A stretch of DNA of 64,000 nucleotides from Lactarius indigo (GCA_025766275.1 JAFKAC010000041.1:310001-374000); one strand, 5' to 3'; shown: positions 1 through 11,894, counted from the first letter of the stretch. Program-made: numbers and translations. Notes: a model not told the origin generated them from the sequence alone.

Positions 1-1013
1 TTTCGGGAGGCAAGGCAATCTGTCCGCACCCTGCAATACATTGTGTCTCGCCGGCCAGCGATTCCGGATTCTTATACCTAATTTTATTCTGCAACTCGGA
101 GGCATGTGCTTCAAAGGATCGGGACACTTTCATTTTGACTTTAGGCTCTTTTACCCACATTCGACCACTCCCCGGATCAGATCATATTTTTATTTTCGGG
201 TCTATATCCTTTCTTATTCATGTGGACTGATCGTTGTGGGTGATTGGTGTGCTGTAATTAATTTTATATATTGTTATCTACTGTACTTCACGCAGCAAGG
301 TGTTTTGTATTCAGTACAGTATTTACGTATTTTCCTAGTCATGGAATTCATTGCCCTCCACGTCGTGCCACTCAGGCTAGCAGGCACGCCAAGGTGCATA
401 ATATCTCGTACTCGCTGAACCCGTCCGGCAGTTGTCCGTTACCCCTACAAGCATTTATCTCGAGTATCGGGAGGTGCGTCGACATGACTCTGGGTTGACA
501 CACTCTTTCGGCAATACTCGGCAGGTCTCGCTGAGGTCAAACGGACTGCTGTCCTAACTTTCCTGACGCTGAACCTGGGATGGTTGAAGGAACGAAGTCG
601 CGAGCTTATCCCGATATAGTCCTGTGTAGGGGGGTACGTTCTCAGATAGTGTTACTCGATTAGGCAGAGTCTCAACCACGCAGTGTGGTAGAGGTCAATA
701 AGTTACTGCAAGGTGTTCTGGTGCCAATGGCCCAACTAATCCATCACAAATCGATCACAGAGTAACATAAAATGTCACACTAGCGCCGATTAGTAGGCGA
801 CGTCCATACTTTCCGGGCATAGGTGATGATCGGGGGAAGGGGGTGTGAGGCGGCTGATCGATTAAGAAGCGAGCAACCCTTGACAAGCTGCATTCACCCT
901 ATCCTGCGGCCATATATTTTGTGTAGTTTGGGAAGTGTGGGCCAGGGACAAGGCGCCTGCATGTTTCCTGATTCGCAGGCATGAGTCGGACTCATGACGC
1001 ACAATACGACGCC
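1..1013. other. Intergenic, no recognisable gene
   Basis: Short open frames at 41-418 and 271-498 overlap on the same strand in different frames and show no recognisable domain, splice structure or paralog elsewhere in the window. I see nothing supportable here. Confidence 0.5.
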
Positions 1014-2211
1014 TTACCGTCCTTCGTCGTAAAAATCGCGCCGTAGTTGGTGCAGTGGATCACAGTGGCGTGTATCGAGACCCTGTTGGGTGAGAGCCTT
1101 AAGCGCAGTAAGATGACTCGCGTAGGTCACTTTATAACGCTCGTATGTGAAAGGCAGTTTGGTCTGAAGGCCATTACTCCACTCATCGAGGCAACACTCG
1201 ATCTATGACATTGCGAAAGAAGTTCAATATTTCCAAGCGTGGACGAACTAGGGGTTCTTACCGCGGTGAGAACCAAGGCAATAGTTTCGTAGGGTATGGG
1301 GTTAAATTCGTTAGAAAACCTGACCCCATCGCCATTACGGTCTCCAAACCAGACGACGTTGATACACTGTTGTATGATGGGATGGCGGTATGGAATTCCA
1401 CTCTCTCCATTGATGAAAGTCGTGTCGGTCTTCAAGTTTTGCGCTCTCTCCATGTTCCGATTCAAGACTTCTGCAGCTTCGCCTGTCTCAAACCCATAGA
1501 ACTTTGTGACAAGCAGCGTAACCTTCGCTTTCACGTTGGTCAGGAAGCGCGGTACAACGACTGCGAGCTGAACGACTGTATTAGGCAGGCAGAAGAGGGG
1601 CAGCAAAGTCGTAACACACCCTGTCTGCGAGGTCATCAGGTTGGGTAAGTCGGTTTCCAGTCTTGGTGCACGCGACGGGCCATGCAGATTTCGCCCAGCT
1701 CGACGCCTGTTCAGGGGTCGGGAAGGCGTCTTTGGAGCTAAGGAAACACCGGTAAGTAGCCTCCGCTGCGTCTATGGTGCGCCTCATTTGCTCGTCGTGT
1801 GTTCCATCTTGGTGCCCACCGAACTCAGCATCTCTGGCTCTGTCAGAAGCTGTCTGTCAAGGGGTAAAATTATGTTATCTGCTGGAAAGGGCTACACAGA
1901 CTCGTGAGTACCTTGACGAGGTGGAGCGTTTCTTCCGCGTGCTTTCGATACGTTCGGGCATGAGACCATTTGGGAAAGCCCCTTTTAGAGTCCAGCCCGA
2001 CCCTCATCTCGGTTGTCCTGGGCGTGCAAAGTGTGAACTCCGAACAGGCCATGAAAAATGAAATGAATCAAGCGTACATTGTGATACGATTCTGAAGAGA
2101 GACCATTTCATCATTGGGAATCGTCTCCCTGAACTGGTCTCGCAGGCTACGAGCGCGGTCGAGATTGTCGTCGCCTCTCCTTGCCTGTGCAGTTGGGAGG
2201 AGGCTAGCCAT
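1014..2211 (-). CDS. DUF6532-family protein with N-terminal 106-bp-exon module
   Basis: Five exons: 2211-2078, 2017-1912, 1853-1620, 1567-1262 and 1202-1014, giving 322 residues with phases 2, 0, 0 and 0. Exons 1-2 encode a predicted helical module (core ARSLRDQ, then TEMRVGL and ETLHLVK). Exons 3-5 encode a domain I recognise as DUF6532, of unknown function and known from agaricomycetes. Its hallmarks are the AFPTPEQ segment, KFYGF, YRHPIIQ, the FNPIPYETIALVLTA stretch and the CCLDEWSNG motif near the end. The gene at 8870-10062 has the same exon layout, with exons 2, 3 and 5 identical in length (106, 234 and 189 bp). An in-frame TAA lies directly before the chosen ATG, and the homologous upstream peptide of the other copy is found in a different frame (about 2212-2240), so this copy may have lost part of its N-terminus to a frameshift. 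It is divergently placed to the kinase-like gene at 2920. Confidence 0.72.
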
Positions 2212-2919
2212 TTACTTGCGTCGAGATCACGGATGTTTGGCAGAAGGGTGCTGCAGAAACCGGTGGTGTATTAAAGAGCTTGACCCGGAGGTAGCGACGA
2301 GTTCGATACGGTGGAGCAACCCCATGGCTACTATTATATCCACAGGCTGATTGCAAGGTTCTCAAGAAAAGTAGCTAGAGGATTGTTCTGTATGCATTCA
2401 TGTTGTTCTGTGCCACAGATAGCCTGAGATAGCTACGGATCTCAGATGAAGTGACCTCCTTAGTTGGGACCCATAGCTTGGCTTTTCGATGGCATTTGAA
2501 ACAACCAACTTCAGTAAGAGATGTAAGAGGCAAGTCAAGTCAATAAGGGCAAAGATAGCAGATCGTGGAGATATTTGTTTTTGAAATTAATTCGAACGGG
2601 TGACCGGTGACTAACAACGGGTATAAAAAGGCGCCGCGCGGTGAGAATGTCCCAAAACTGGATGGGGAAAAAATGGCCCCATACTATAGCCTGGCAATCA
2701 GGCGATCACCGGTCAGTATGAACTACAGTATGGGCGTGCTCTTTCCTCCCATATAGTTAGAAATTCGACTACCCCTTCTCGTCACAACTTCCTCTCCCAG
2801 CAGCATTGCGGCCAAGTCGCTTTCGCAGTCAAACTTGTGCTGACCTTCGCGACCTCCTCCCACCTGATTAGTTATCCCGTTTTTCTTGCCCGACTCTTAG
2901 CCTGACGGTAGACTCGGAG
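2212..2919. promoter_or_regulatory. Divergent intergenic region between DUF6532 gene and kinase gene
   Basis: About 700 bp between two divergently oriented genes, so it should hold both promoters. A TATA-like stretch (TATAAAAAG) occurs near 2622 and a pyrimidine-rich tract at about 2765-2830 precedes the kinase start, which fits fungal promoters. No specific operator can be named. Confidence 0.35.
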
Positions 2920-4247
2920 ATGGAAGCACGATCAGCTAGGCATGTAGGTGCTGAGAACGGTCGCAGCGAAATCGGTGTCCTCTTCAGCAGCGAATTGTGG
3001 TGGCGAGATTGTTATCGCGATATCGGGGCCAGCGGCTACAGACTTCGCCCCCGGTATGACCCTGACTGGGAACCGTCCTGGAAAACATCAAGAAAAGACT
3101 TTTTCACGACAGAAGACGGACAGCCCACCCTGGTGGGTGTTTTTATTATTATCGATTTCGTGTTACACGCCAGACCCTGACAGATTGCGTCAGTTGCGAG
3201 CTGGGATGGACGCGACACGTATAAGTGACGGAAAGCAAGTTATGCTCAAAAAAGTCCTTCCTGAAGAAGGACCTCACGAATTGTCCATTACCCGATATTT
3301 CTCTTCTCCCGAGCTCAGAGACGATTCTCGCAATCATTGTGTGCAGTTGCTCGAGCTCATCGACGCGCCCGACACCAAACTTGATAAAAGATTAATGGTC
3401 TTGCCATTCTTGCGTCCATTCAATGATCCGCACTTTCAAACGTTTGGAGAATTTGTAGCTTTTTTTACGCAGATCTGTGAGGTCGGGCCGGGAAATCCGT
3501 TCCGGTAATTCCGGAGGTTCTAACTGATTTCTGCTTAGGGTCTCCAATTTATGCACGAGCGAAACGTCGCACACCGGTGAGCGCGGTGTATTTTGTTCGG
3601 AAGGATCCCTTTCTCAGGACGTTTACTCATAGGGACTGTACTGAGAACAACATCATGTTCGATCCGTCTGAGATGTACCCTAAAGGATATCACCCAATAC
3701 AAAAAAATCGGAGTAAGGATTTCAAGGGAAGGGCCAAGCGATATACCCGAACCGACCGACCACCTCGCTATTATTTAATCGACTTTGGTTTGTCTCGCAG
3801 GTACTCTTCACGAAATGTCGTGGACGAACCTCTACGTGGTGGCGATAAAAAAGCACCAGAACATTTGCGCGGAGGGCGTTGCAACCCCTTTCCCGTCGAT
3901 ATATTTTACATTGGCAATCTCGTCCGCGAGCAGTTCTTGATGGTAGGGTTAACCTACCTTCACCTATTCGCGAGACTGACAGGACATTGCAGAAGTGCAA
4001 TGGCTTCGAGTTTATGGAGGAGCTAGTTGACTCGATGACAAATGAGAGTCCAGAAAGGCGTCCTACAATTGAGGAAGTTATTAGGAGGTTTAGCCTCATT
4101 CGTGACTCGTTGAGTACCACCAAGTTACGCAGCCTCATCTCACTTAAGAAGGACCCCCGATTATTCACTGTGTTCCGACATGTCCTCCAGTTCGTACGTA
4201 CGGCTCGTTACATTGTTCTTAAAAAGGCTGCTATTCCAATTCCTTAA
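2920..4247 (+). CDS. Protein-kinase-like protein (agaricomycete expansion type)
   Basis: Five exons: 2920-3132, 3194-3481, 3539-3576, 3633-3942 and 3993-4247, giving 367 residues. A kinase fold is indicated by a VMLKK motif (candidate ATP-lysine K90), an HRDCTENN catalytic loop (D181, N186), an IDFGL motif (D230) and an APE motif (254-256). There is no canonical glycine-rich loop before the lysine. The conserved N-terminal block WWRDCYRDIGASGYRLRPRY and the downstream DGQPT are shared with the second copy at 6827-8160. All key catalytic residues are present, so activity is plausible. It resembles the fungal FunK1-like kinase expansions of agaricomycetes, but I cannot fix the subfamily, and the substrate is unknown. 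Intron 1 uses a nonstandard-looking acceptor chosen to keep frame (exon 2 at 3194). Confidence 0.72.
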
Positions 4248-4618
4248 CTTGCTAAATCGCGTAAGCAGAATTTTCTTCATTCATTAACATACGTGGGAGA
4301 CAGAATCCTACGCAGCGCAAATGTCTTGCTAAGCTACAACCCCAGGCCTTTCACCGGCGATAAGATCTGCCCATTCAAGACCGAAGAGGCGTCAAACTCT
4401 CTGGACGAATTAATATTATTCTACGAATGTACACGGGAACAAGTTCATCGTAAGCGAGAACACGATGGATCCAAAAAAAAAAAGAAGCGAGAACACGAGT
4501 TGCTTCTCACGTTGCCATGAGGCAAGTGCGTGTAGCTGACTTCTAAACTCTTTGACCGCTTTCAGGGGCGATAAGCCTTGGAAAAGTTCGGGTGCACCAA
4601 CTGGAGACACCACGTGGG
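4248..4618. other. Intergenic, convergent
   Basis: Between the 3' ends of a + strand kinase gene and a minus-strand module gene. It contains an A-rich run at about 4473-4483. No gene is supported. Confidence 0.5.
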
Positions 4619-5420
4619 TTAATTAGCTGGTGAGGGTTTGGCTGGAGTCTCCGGCGTCAGAGGAGGTGTGGGAAGGGGAGAGACTACAATCGTTGGGTCA
4701 ATTGATGGTCTGGTTTCCTTGACTGCGGTAGTTGAAACGAGAGCGACCTCGTCGTATGGTGCTGCTGGTCCTTGGGAAAATTGGTCGTCAGGGGGTGTTG
4801 GGAGACCGAAGGACGGCAGTGGCCGGTCTTGGGAAAGTACCACTTGCAATGTGGGCCCCCTGATGGGCGCAGTTGATGCGAGAGAAGCCGCTGTGAAAGT
4901 GCCAGCTGGGATGGTCGTGCTCAGAGAAAACATGTCGTTTGATATCGCGTCGGAGTCTGTAATGGTCCCCGTGGTAGTGACTATGTGTTCATTTTCGGTC
5001 GGAACAGTGGACGCATCCGCACTCCGTATCTTAATCGCCCCCTCTAGTGTAACCTGCTGTGAGGGGACTTAGCATCTTTTTGAGAGATAAGTTGTATACT
5101 GCACCTTAACGATTTCCAGAGTTTCATGAGCCTTGTCGAGGTAGAGACGAGACTGCTGTGATCGGCGGATTACGCTCTTCCCTTCTAAACCGTGCCGGAA
5201 ATCTCTCGTCCTTTCAATCACCGTGATTGGGGTCAGTTGATCTAGGGAGTAATAGGACGATCCGCGGGTCTACTTACCTCGTCAACAATGCCCTTGCCAT
5301 GTTGTAGTCCTCCTCGTTTGTGACTTCTCTGTGTTGTTCTAGGAGCTCCGTGGCTTTATTCAGGAGGTCGTCCGCCCACCTAGCCTGTGTCGACGGTAGT
5401 CGGTTTTGCAGATTCCGCAT
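4619..5420 (-). CDS. Stand-alone module protein with long Pro/Thr/Ser-rich tail
   Basis: Three exons: 5420-5278 (143 bp), 5210-5105 (106 bp) and 5056-4619 (438 bp), giving 228 residues. Exon 1 encodes a predicted helix around LLNKATELLEQHREV. Exon 2 carries the family pattern RDFRHGLEGKS and, at its end, AHETLEIVK. Exon 3 begins with QVTLEGAIK, as in the short gene at 11510-11894 (QLTLG then stop), but runs on for about 140 residues rich in Pro, Thr, Ser and Ala (PLPTPPLTPETPAKPSP near the end) with no recognised domain. Exon 1 and exon 2 lengths equal those of the 11.5-kb copy, so the two are close paralogs that differ in where exon 3 stops. Function unknown. Confidence 0.6.
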
Positions 5421-6826
5421 TCTGGTTGCCTCCGTCTTCCCAGTTGAAATTATTAGCGGTTGACAGCTAACGACGTCTCAGCGACTTGTCTTAAATACCA
5501 GGAATCATGACAAGCTGTTAGACAATCATCTGTAGGGGCGCTTCTGGTTTGCCATAGGATCCGGAATGAATTTCCCGAGCACCGGGGGAAGTCAATAGTG
5601 AGTCACCGCTAACCAATCCCATCGGGGACGATTGAGGGGCTCAAAACGGGTTTGTACGAGTGGAGATACTAATTCAATCAAGCAAGGTTAGCACCTCATC
5701 GCGGGTAACACGTTCCTAAGGGTTGCTGGGCTGTCATGCATCAACCGCTGGGAGATCGAACGCCGAAAATGTCAACAGAAGATTTGTTTTGGCCCTGCCA
5801 ACGTCCATTTCTAGAGGTTGAGGCAAACAAGAAAGCGACTGAGCATTATAGATTGACTTGCGAAAGTAAGCCGCGATACAGTCACGGTACTTGTGAATAG
5901 GCGCTAAAGTAGTCACTCAGCTACCAAGAAAGGCTAGTTCGTAAAGACTGATCATTGATTGCCCATGGAACAACGTCCGCGCGTCTGCATCGGTGCATTG
6001 TGTCCATTTTCAGCGGCCTGCCCTTCAATTTGCCGGATACAAGCGCTTTCTGAAAACCTGGGCGAGATGACGGCGTTCATTTGCGTCGCAAACAATTATG
6101 GCCGTGGAGCAAACCCATCATGATAACAGGGCTCAGGATTGCGAATGTGCCAAGTAATTGTTTCGTGGGCCGTCCAGCCACTATCGCGGTCAGCAGATGG
6201 CAGTAACGTAAGCCTGAGATACGCATCGGCAAAAGTACGGACCAATCAATACAATATTTGCGGAGGTAGTGTGAATTCATAGACATCCGGCGATAGAAAC
6301 GAGGGTGTTTTTGGCATGTTACTGTATATCCAAGATGCGTAGCGCGTATGTACAGGCAGGTAGTCACATAGTGAAGAAAAGCGGCCTGCCAGTCGGGTCG
6401 TGTCTAATTTCGACGTCAATGCAAAGAACGATGAAAGGCTCGGAGATGGCCAACGCTCGTGCTGGAGAGCGTAAGCCGCGTTGCCACCTGACGGCGCAGA
6501 AGTATCCGAATCGAAGTCAGTGGAAAGTCAGGTGGAAGACCAATAGCACAGACCAGGTACTCACCTACTCCCTTCGGTAGTCGAGACGGAATCCCCTTGT
6601 TTACCCACGTTTATATGAGCGGACTTTGTTGAATTAGAGCGGAGAGGGAAATGTAACGTGACAACCCTTGCACGCTGAACGACTACAAGGCAATGTTCTT
6701 TCTTCCTAGATGTCTAGAACCTGCGTTATCCAGACAACAGCGCGTGGTCATCACGGGAACATGCTTCTATGAAATAGCCTTCCGTAACTTTGTCACGTCT
6801 ACACTTCATCGCCTCCCTCAGTACAC
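5421..6826. other. Intergenic; possible gene remnant, unassigned
   Basis: Minus-strand frames at 5734-5916 and 6077-6367 carry a segment (KYRDCIAAYFRKS) reminiscent of the helical C-terminus of the DUF6532 genes, but no splice path or second domain could be built. It may be a decayed fragment or chance. Nothing else is recognisable before the kinase gene. Confidence 0.3.
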
Positions 6827-8160
6827 ATGCCCCAGAATGCCCCAGTACCCAACTCGAACGAAAGGCAAGGCGGGTTGGGGACAAGGGAAAGAGGGACTCT
6901 GGTAAAGAGTGAGGTTTGGTGGAGAGACCACTACTACGACTTTGAGGAGCGTGGATACAAGCTTCGTCCTCGATACCATCCTCGTTGGGAACCCTCTTGG
7001 ATCGAATCGAAGAAGGACTTCTTCTCCGTGGAGGATGGTCAACCTACGATTGTAAGTAGTCTCTTATTCACTGCAAGGTTCCAGGTCTCGGTTCAAAGCT
7101 AGCGACAGACAAGAGCTGTAATGGACGCCGTACGCGTGCGAGATGGCCTTCCTGTCATGCTCAAAAGGTTATTTCCTGAGGAAGGACCCTACGAGCTCGA
7201 AATCAATCAATTATTCTCATCCCCAGGGCTCGCCAATGACCCTCGTAATCACTGTGCACCGCTTTTGGACCTCATCGACTTGCAGAGCCCTGAATCTCAC
7301 AAAATCATGGTATTCCCACTTCTGCGCCCTTTCGATTGTCCCCGATTTCAAACTTTTGGCGAATTCGTCGCATTCTTTACTCAGATATGCGAGGTGATTC
7401 AAAATTTGCCCATCTTTCTCGCGCTATTATTCAAGGTTGGTCGTACAGGGCCTCCAATTTATGCATCAACATAACGTGGCCCATCGGTATAAACTACCCT
7501 CTCTAGTCCGGTCATTCGAGCCTGACAGATCTTCGAGGGACTGCACAGCGAACAACGTCATGCTCGAACCGTCTAAAATGTACCCTACAGGTTTCCACCC
7601 AGTCAAGCGCGATCGGGATAGAAACTTCAAAGGCAAAGCGACTGCCTACACTAGGACCCAGCGTCCTACTCGTTACCTTTTCATAGACCTTGGCCTATCT
7701 CGTCAGTATCCTGCGCGGGATATCATAGATGAACCGCTCCATGGCGGAGACAGAACGGCTCCTGAAATCAAGTCGCGAAAATGGTCCAACCCGTTTCACA
7801 CAGACGTATACTATATCGGAAATCTCATTCGCGGAGAGTTCACAAGGGTGCGCAGCCGGATAGGCCAACCTTGTTAAGATCTCATTTCGAGCTTGCTTCT
7901 TACAGAAATACCACGGCTTCAAGTTCATGGAGGAGTTGATCGACGCAATGACCAATGAGGACCCAGCGAAGCGCCCTAGTATTGAAGAAGTCATTGAACG
8001 ATTCAAAGTAGTCCTGGGATCTTTACGCAGCAGCAAGCTACGCTCCGCGTTGACGTCGAAGAAACTACCCAGAATCTTTAGCGTGATTTGGCAAGCAAGA
8101 CAGTACTTTCGCACGATTCAGTACGCACTTTTGCGGCAGGCTGCTATCCCAAACCCTTGA
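6827..8160 (+). CDS. Protein-kinase-like protein, paralog with DLG in place of DFG
   Basis: Five exons: 6827-7051, 7103-7393, 7449-7486, 7538-7847 and 7906-8160, giving 372 residues. Exons 3, 4 and 5 (38, 310 and 255 bp) match the copy at 2920-4247 exactly in length and phase. Motifs are VMLKR (K96), HRDCTANN (D186, N191), IDLGL (D235, with Leu in place of the DFG Phe) and a TAPE segment. The metal-binding Asp is retained, and Leu at the middle position occurs in some active kinases, so loss of activity cannot be inferred. N-terminal WWRDHYYDFEERGYKLRPRY aligns with the first copy. It converges on the DUF6532 gene at 8870-10062. Substrate and role unknown. Confidence 0.72.
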
Positions 8161-8869
8161 CGTGGTCATCCGAGCTTATCAATTTGTGTTTGTAGTAACT
8201 AGCATATCTATGCACACGGACAGTGTAGACCTAATATATGGACTGAGCTATGAGTATAAGGTCGGGACTTGTTTCCGTACACGGGTAGTGTTCGTACCCC
8301 CATACCGGCATCTCCCGTGTTTCGATGTGCGATCCTATTGCTTGTATCGGCGCACGATTGATCGGAACCCTACTGCACTGTGATATTGTTTCCGTGGTCT
8401 TGGGACTCTTGGCATCATGCCTGGTGGGCCCCACCAATCGATCAAGAGGTAGTGTACGGGTCCGACACAAGCACGTGTCTGCCCCAAACCCATTTGCGCG
8501 CAACTAAAAGTATCGACCCACCTGCTGCTATCATAGGAGTAATACATAGGGATACGATACATACGAACTGAAGATACAACGCCAGATCACACGAATGGTT
8601 AATAAACGGGGTTCTAGATACGGGTGCGGGACGCCAGAATTCGAAACGAACCAAACCATGTATAAAGTCACATCTCACCCCTAAAAAGTGACTTGCGTAG
8701 CGCTCAATCACGACGCCATCTGGGCTGCATCACAAGCTGCATCCACCCTTTCTTGTGGCCAATGTAGCCCCTCATTCCTGGTATTTCCGGAAGCCAGTCC
8801 TGCATGCTTCCTGATCCGAGTGACGTGAAGTTAGCCCGGATTAGGAGATGCAACAATGCGACAGGTGGC
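8161..8869. other. Intergenic, convergent
   Basis: Several overlapping short frames on both strands (8231-8571) have no conserved domain. This is the shared 3' region of the kinase gene and the DUF6532 gene. Confidence 0.5.
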
Positions 8870-10062
8870 TCACCGTCCTTCGTTGTAGATATCTTGACGG
8901 AGCTTGTACAACGGATCGCAATGCCGCGATCTGAGCCCCTGAGTCGTGAGACCCTTCAGCGCTTCGAGGTGGCGGCTGTAAACCTCCTTGTAATTTTCAT
9001 ATGTGAAGGGAATTTCAGCCCAAGTGCCCTTGCTCCATTCGTCTATACAGCACTCCACCTTTCAAATGCAAACATCATCAACGCTGAATTTCACAGAAGA
9101 ACGGAGGCCTCTCACCACCGCAAGCACCAGGGCAATAGCTTCGTAGGGCATGGGGTTGAAATTGCTCTGGAACACGATGCCGTCGCTAGAACGGTCGTTG
9201 AACCAGATCACGTTGACCGCCTTCTGGATAACAGGGTGTCGATACGGCAGCTCGTCCCCCTTGTCATCATTGATGAAGGCCGAGTTTGTCTTAAGGTTCT
9301 GTGCGTTCGCGATGTTGTCGTTTAAGCTCTCTTGGGCCTTGCTCGTATCGAAACCGTAGTATCTCTCAACCAGCGGCGCGACCTTGTTCTTCATATCGGC
9401 GAAGAAGTGCGACCCTATGTCCGCGAGCTGTTTCTGATTAGAATGTGAACATGAACCGCTGAAGCCGGAGCATGGCACACCAGTTCGGCAAAATTGGAAG
9501 GTGGGGCGATGTCTATCCCAGTCGCCGTACATGCCACTGGCCAGACGGCTTTTCCCCATCCCAACTTCTGCTCGGGGGTTGGGAATGCGTCCTTGTAGCT
9601 GAGGAAGGTCCGGTAGATAGCCTCGGCCTTACTGACAACGCGCTGCTCTTTTTCATCGTGCGGCTCGTGAGGGTGTGCGATAAACTTTGCATCCCTGACT
9701 CTGTCAGAAGTCGTCTATGTGCCCCAATCAATCCCGGTAAAACTTTCGAATAGAGAAAGAATACCTTGACAACTTGCAGTGTCTCCTTAGAATATTTCCG
9801 ATACGCTCGCGCATGGGTGATCTTCGAAAGGCCTATTTTTCCGTCTAAGCCATATCTCATCTCAGTTGCCCTGAGCATAATAAAAAAACGTGAACAAACT
9901 GGCGTGTAGGGCTAAGACGAACGAAACTGACATTGTGATTCGATTCTGGACAACAGTCAAGTCGTTGCTGGGAATCATCTGACCCCACTGATCCCGAAGG
10001 TTACGAGCTTTGTCGAGGTACCCATCGCCTTTCTTTGCTTGCCCTGACAGGAGATATGTCAT
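8870..10062 (-). CDS. DUF6532-family protein with N-terminal 106-bp-exon module
   Basis: Five exons: 10062-9932, 9870-9765 (106 bp), 9714-9481 (234 bp), 9433-9116 and 9058-8870 (189 bp), giving 325 residues. The module part contains YLDKARNLRDQ, TEMRYGLDGK and KETLQVVK. The DUF6532 part contains KDAFPTPEQ, ERYYGFDTSKAQ, YRHPVIQKAVNVIWF, FNPMPYEAIALVLAV and CCIDEWSKGT. The frame stays open upstream of the chosen Met to a CAG acceptor near 10137 (peptide with VITTKVRND), so an additional 5' exon is possible. The DUF6532 domain has no established function. It is the best-preserved of three copies in this window and shows no internal stop or frameshift. Confidence 0.75.
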
Positions 10063-11509
10063 ATCGTTGCGGACTTTTGTTGTAATGACACGGAGTGAGC
10101 TGTCGATAATACTTCGACAGTTGCGAAGAGACCTCTGAAAAGCGAGACAGGAAAAGACGAGGGAAAGTAGAAGCGATACGTAGCTTTCAAGGGCAACACA
10201 TGATGCAGTGGATATTATAGCGACGGGTAGAGCCCTCGTGCAAGAGATGCGTCCCTAGGTCAATGATGCAAGTCCAAGAGCCTGATTAGGGTAGTAATGC
10301 AACGTTTCAGGCGGGTTTTTTTTGATAGTACCATCTCCGAAAGGCGCTGCGGAGAATAATCCACCCGCCATAGAGTGCGATCACTCAGCGCAGCGCCGTC
10401 AGGGCCAAATCCAACCCACTGCCCACAAAACGTTGCATAGAACGCAGATCGAACGTCACTGTGTAACCGGTACCGGAGAATATTGCCAATCAGCGCTCAG
10501 TACCAGAATACAGTGGAAAGCGCCGAATAGCAAACCGTGCCAGCTCAGGCTCGCGGGGACAGTACTTCAAGTCACAGTTCTGTATCGTCGACTTGGGATG
10601 GAGGCAGACCATGATCATGTATTACGTACGTACTACATCAACCGCAGCTACGCTGTTTCGAACACGTGTGCGTTTCTTACCGCTATCGTGCCATGATCTT
10701 GCCACGAAGTATATCAGACCGTTCGGTTCGAGCTTCCGACATCGGAATCCCTGATGGCCCGCTTACCGCAGTTCCGAGGTGGTGTATTGCAACTTGAACT
10801 GAATCCCAGTGTGTCCATGTCCTCTTCTGCGGGGTTCAGGCACACACCCAGTAACTCAGGCTCTTGCGTACTGTCGCTAGAATCTTGTACAAGCTCTCCG
10901 TGATCTGAAAGACAGTAACGCCATGGTTACTGTACGGTCTTTCGGTGATCCTCACGTCCAAAACTTTCGGCATGCCCGTGGCGTCCTTCACTTAAACTTG
11001 CGTTGCGAGATCTGGGCATGGCATTTCCGAAACAATACTACATCAGTTCGCCCATCAACGATGGTCTCAGACCTCACTAGTATCATTCCGTATGCAAGAC
11101 AATTGGTTAAGGTGTTTTTGTACGCAAATCTCAGTTGCGAGGATGATTGACGTCAACCAGTCATAACAATCGGATGAAATACGGCTCGACAGAGTTTTGC
11201 GTGACTACTAGAGTGATTGTGTGAAAGTTTGACCGAGAACTATATCAAATCACTGGTTAAGAGAGGGATACGTGCGACATGAAGTTACGTGAATTATAAC
11301 TACAGTATCCTGTCCGAGGGTAGCACGTAGAATTAGCACAAGAATAAAACAAACAAAAGGCTCCGCACAGGACAGTGCCGTGTGAAGAGGAACGAAAAAC
11401 TATGATAGAAGTCATCGATATACAAATGGTAGGTGGTGAGAATCCGTCGAAGTAGTAACCCCCGTGTTTGTGTCGTTCTTCTGGGTGTTTGCATAGATCA
11501 AGGGTGATA
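10063..11509. other. Intergenic, no recognisable gene
   Basis: Open frames at 10322-10696 (+) and 10923-11150 (+) lack domains, paralogs or splice context. An A-rich stretch lies at about 11340-11400. The first about 75 bases may be a 5' exon extension of the DUF6532 gene. Confidence 0.45.
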
Positions 11510-11894
11510 CTAGCCCAATGTGAGTTGCTGCAAAAAGAAAAGGATACTATCTCAGAGTTCCGTTCTATGGCGACGAATCAAACCCCATACCTTGATGTTT
11601 CGTAGGGTTTCCTCGGCCTCTTTGAGGTAGGTTTGCGACTGTTTACGGCGACCAACCACATTCTTGTCCTCTAAACCGCTCCGATAATCCTGCGCCCTTT
11701 CGAAAACAATGGTCAGATCTGATAGCTCAAGGCAACAACAAATTTACTTACCGGGTCAACCACCCCCTTGCCATACTATAACTGTCCGAGTCAATAGTAT
11801 CCTTGTGTTGTTCCAACAGCTCCGAGGCTTGCTTTAGGACAAGTTCTGCCTGATTTGCCCGCTCTGACGGTCGTGTAATGTGTAGGTTCTGCAT
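11510..11894 (-). CDS. Short stand-alone module protein
   Basis: Three exons: 11894-11752 (143 bp), 11696-11591 (106 bp) and 11527-11510 (18 bp), giving 88 residues. Exon 1 encodes ELVLKQASELLEQHKDTI; exon 2 encodes QDYRSGLEDKNVVGRRKQ and ends AEETLRNIK; exon 3 is only QLTLG plus stop. It is the closest paralog of the gene at 4619-5420 (same exon 1 and 2 lengths, same start of exon 3) but stops at once instead of entering the Pro/Thr-rich tail. Function unknown; probably a small helical protein. Confidence 0.55.

Noticed and set aside
1205..1648. + strand open frame of 147 codons
   Set aside because: Antisense to the DUF6532 exon that has clear family motifs.
8231..8571. Several overlapping short frames on both strands
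   Set aside because: No domain, no splice context, and strongly overlapping registers, as expected for noncoding sequence between convergent genes.
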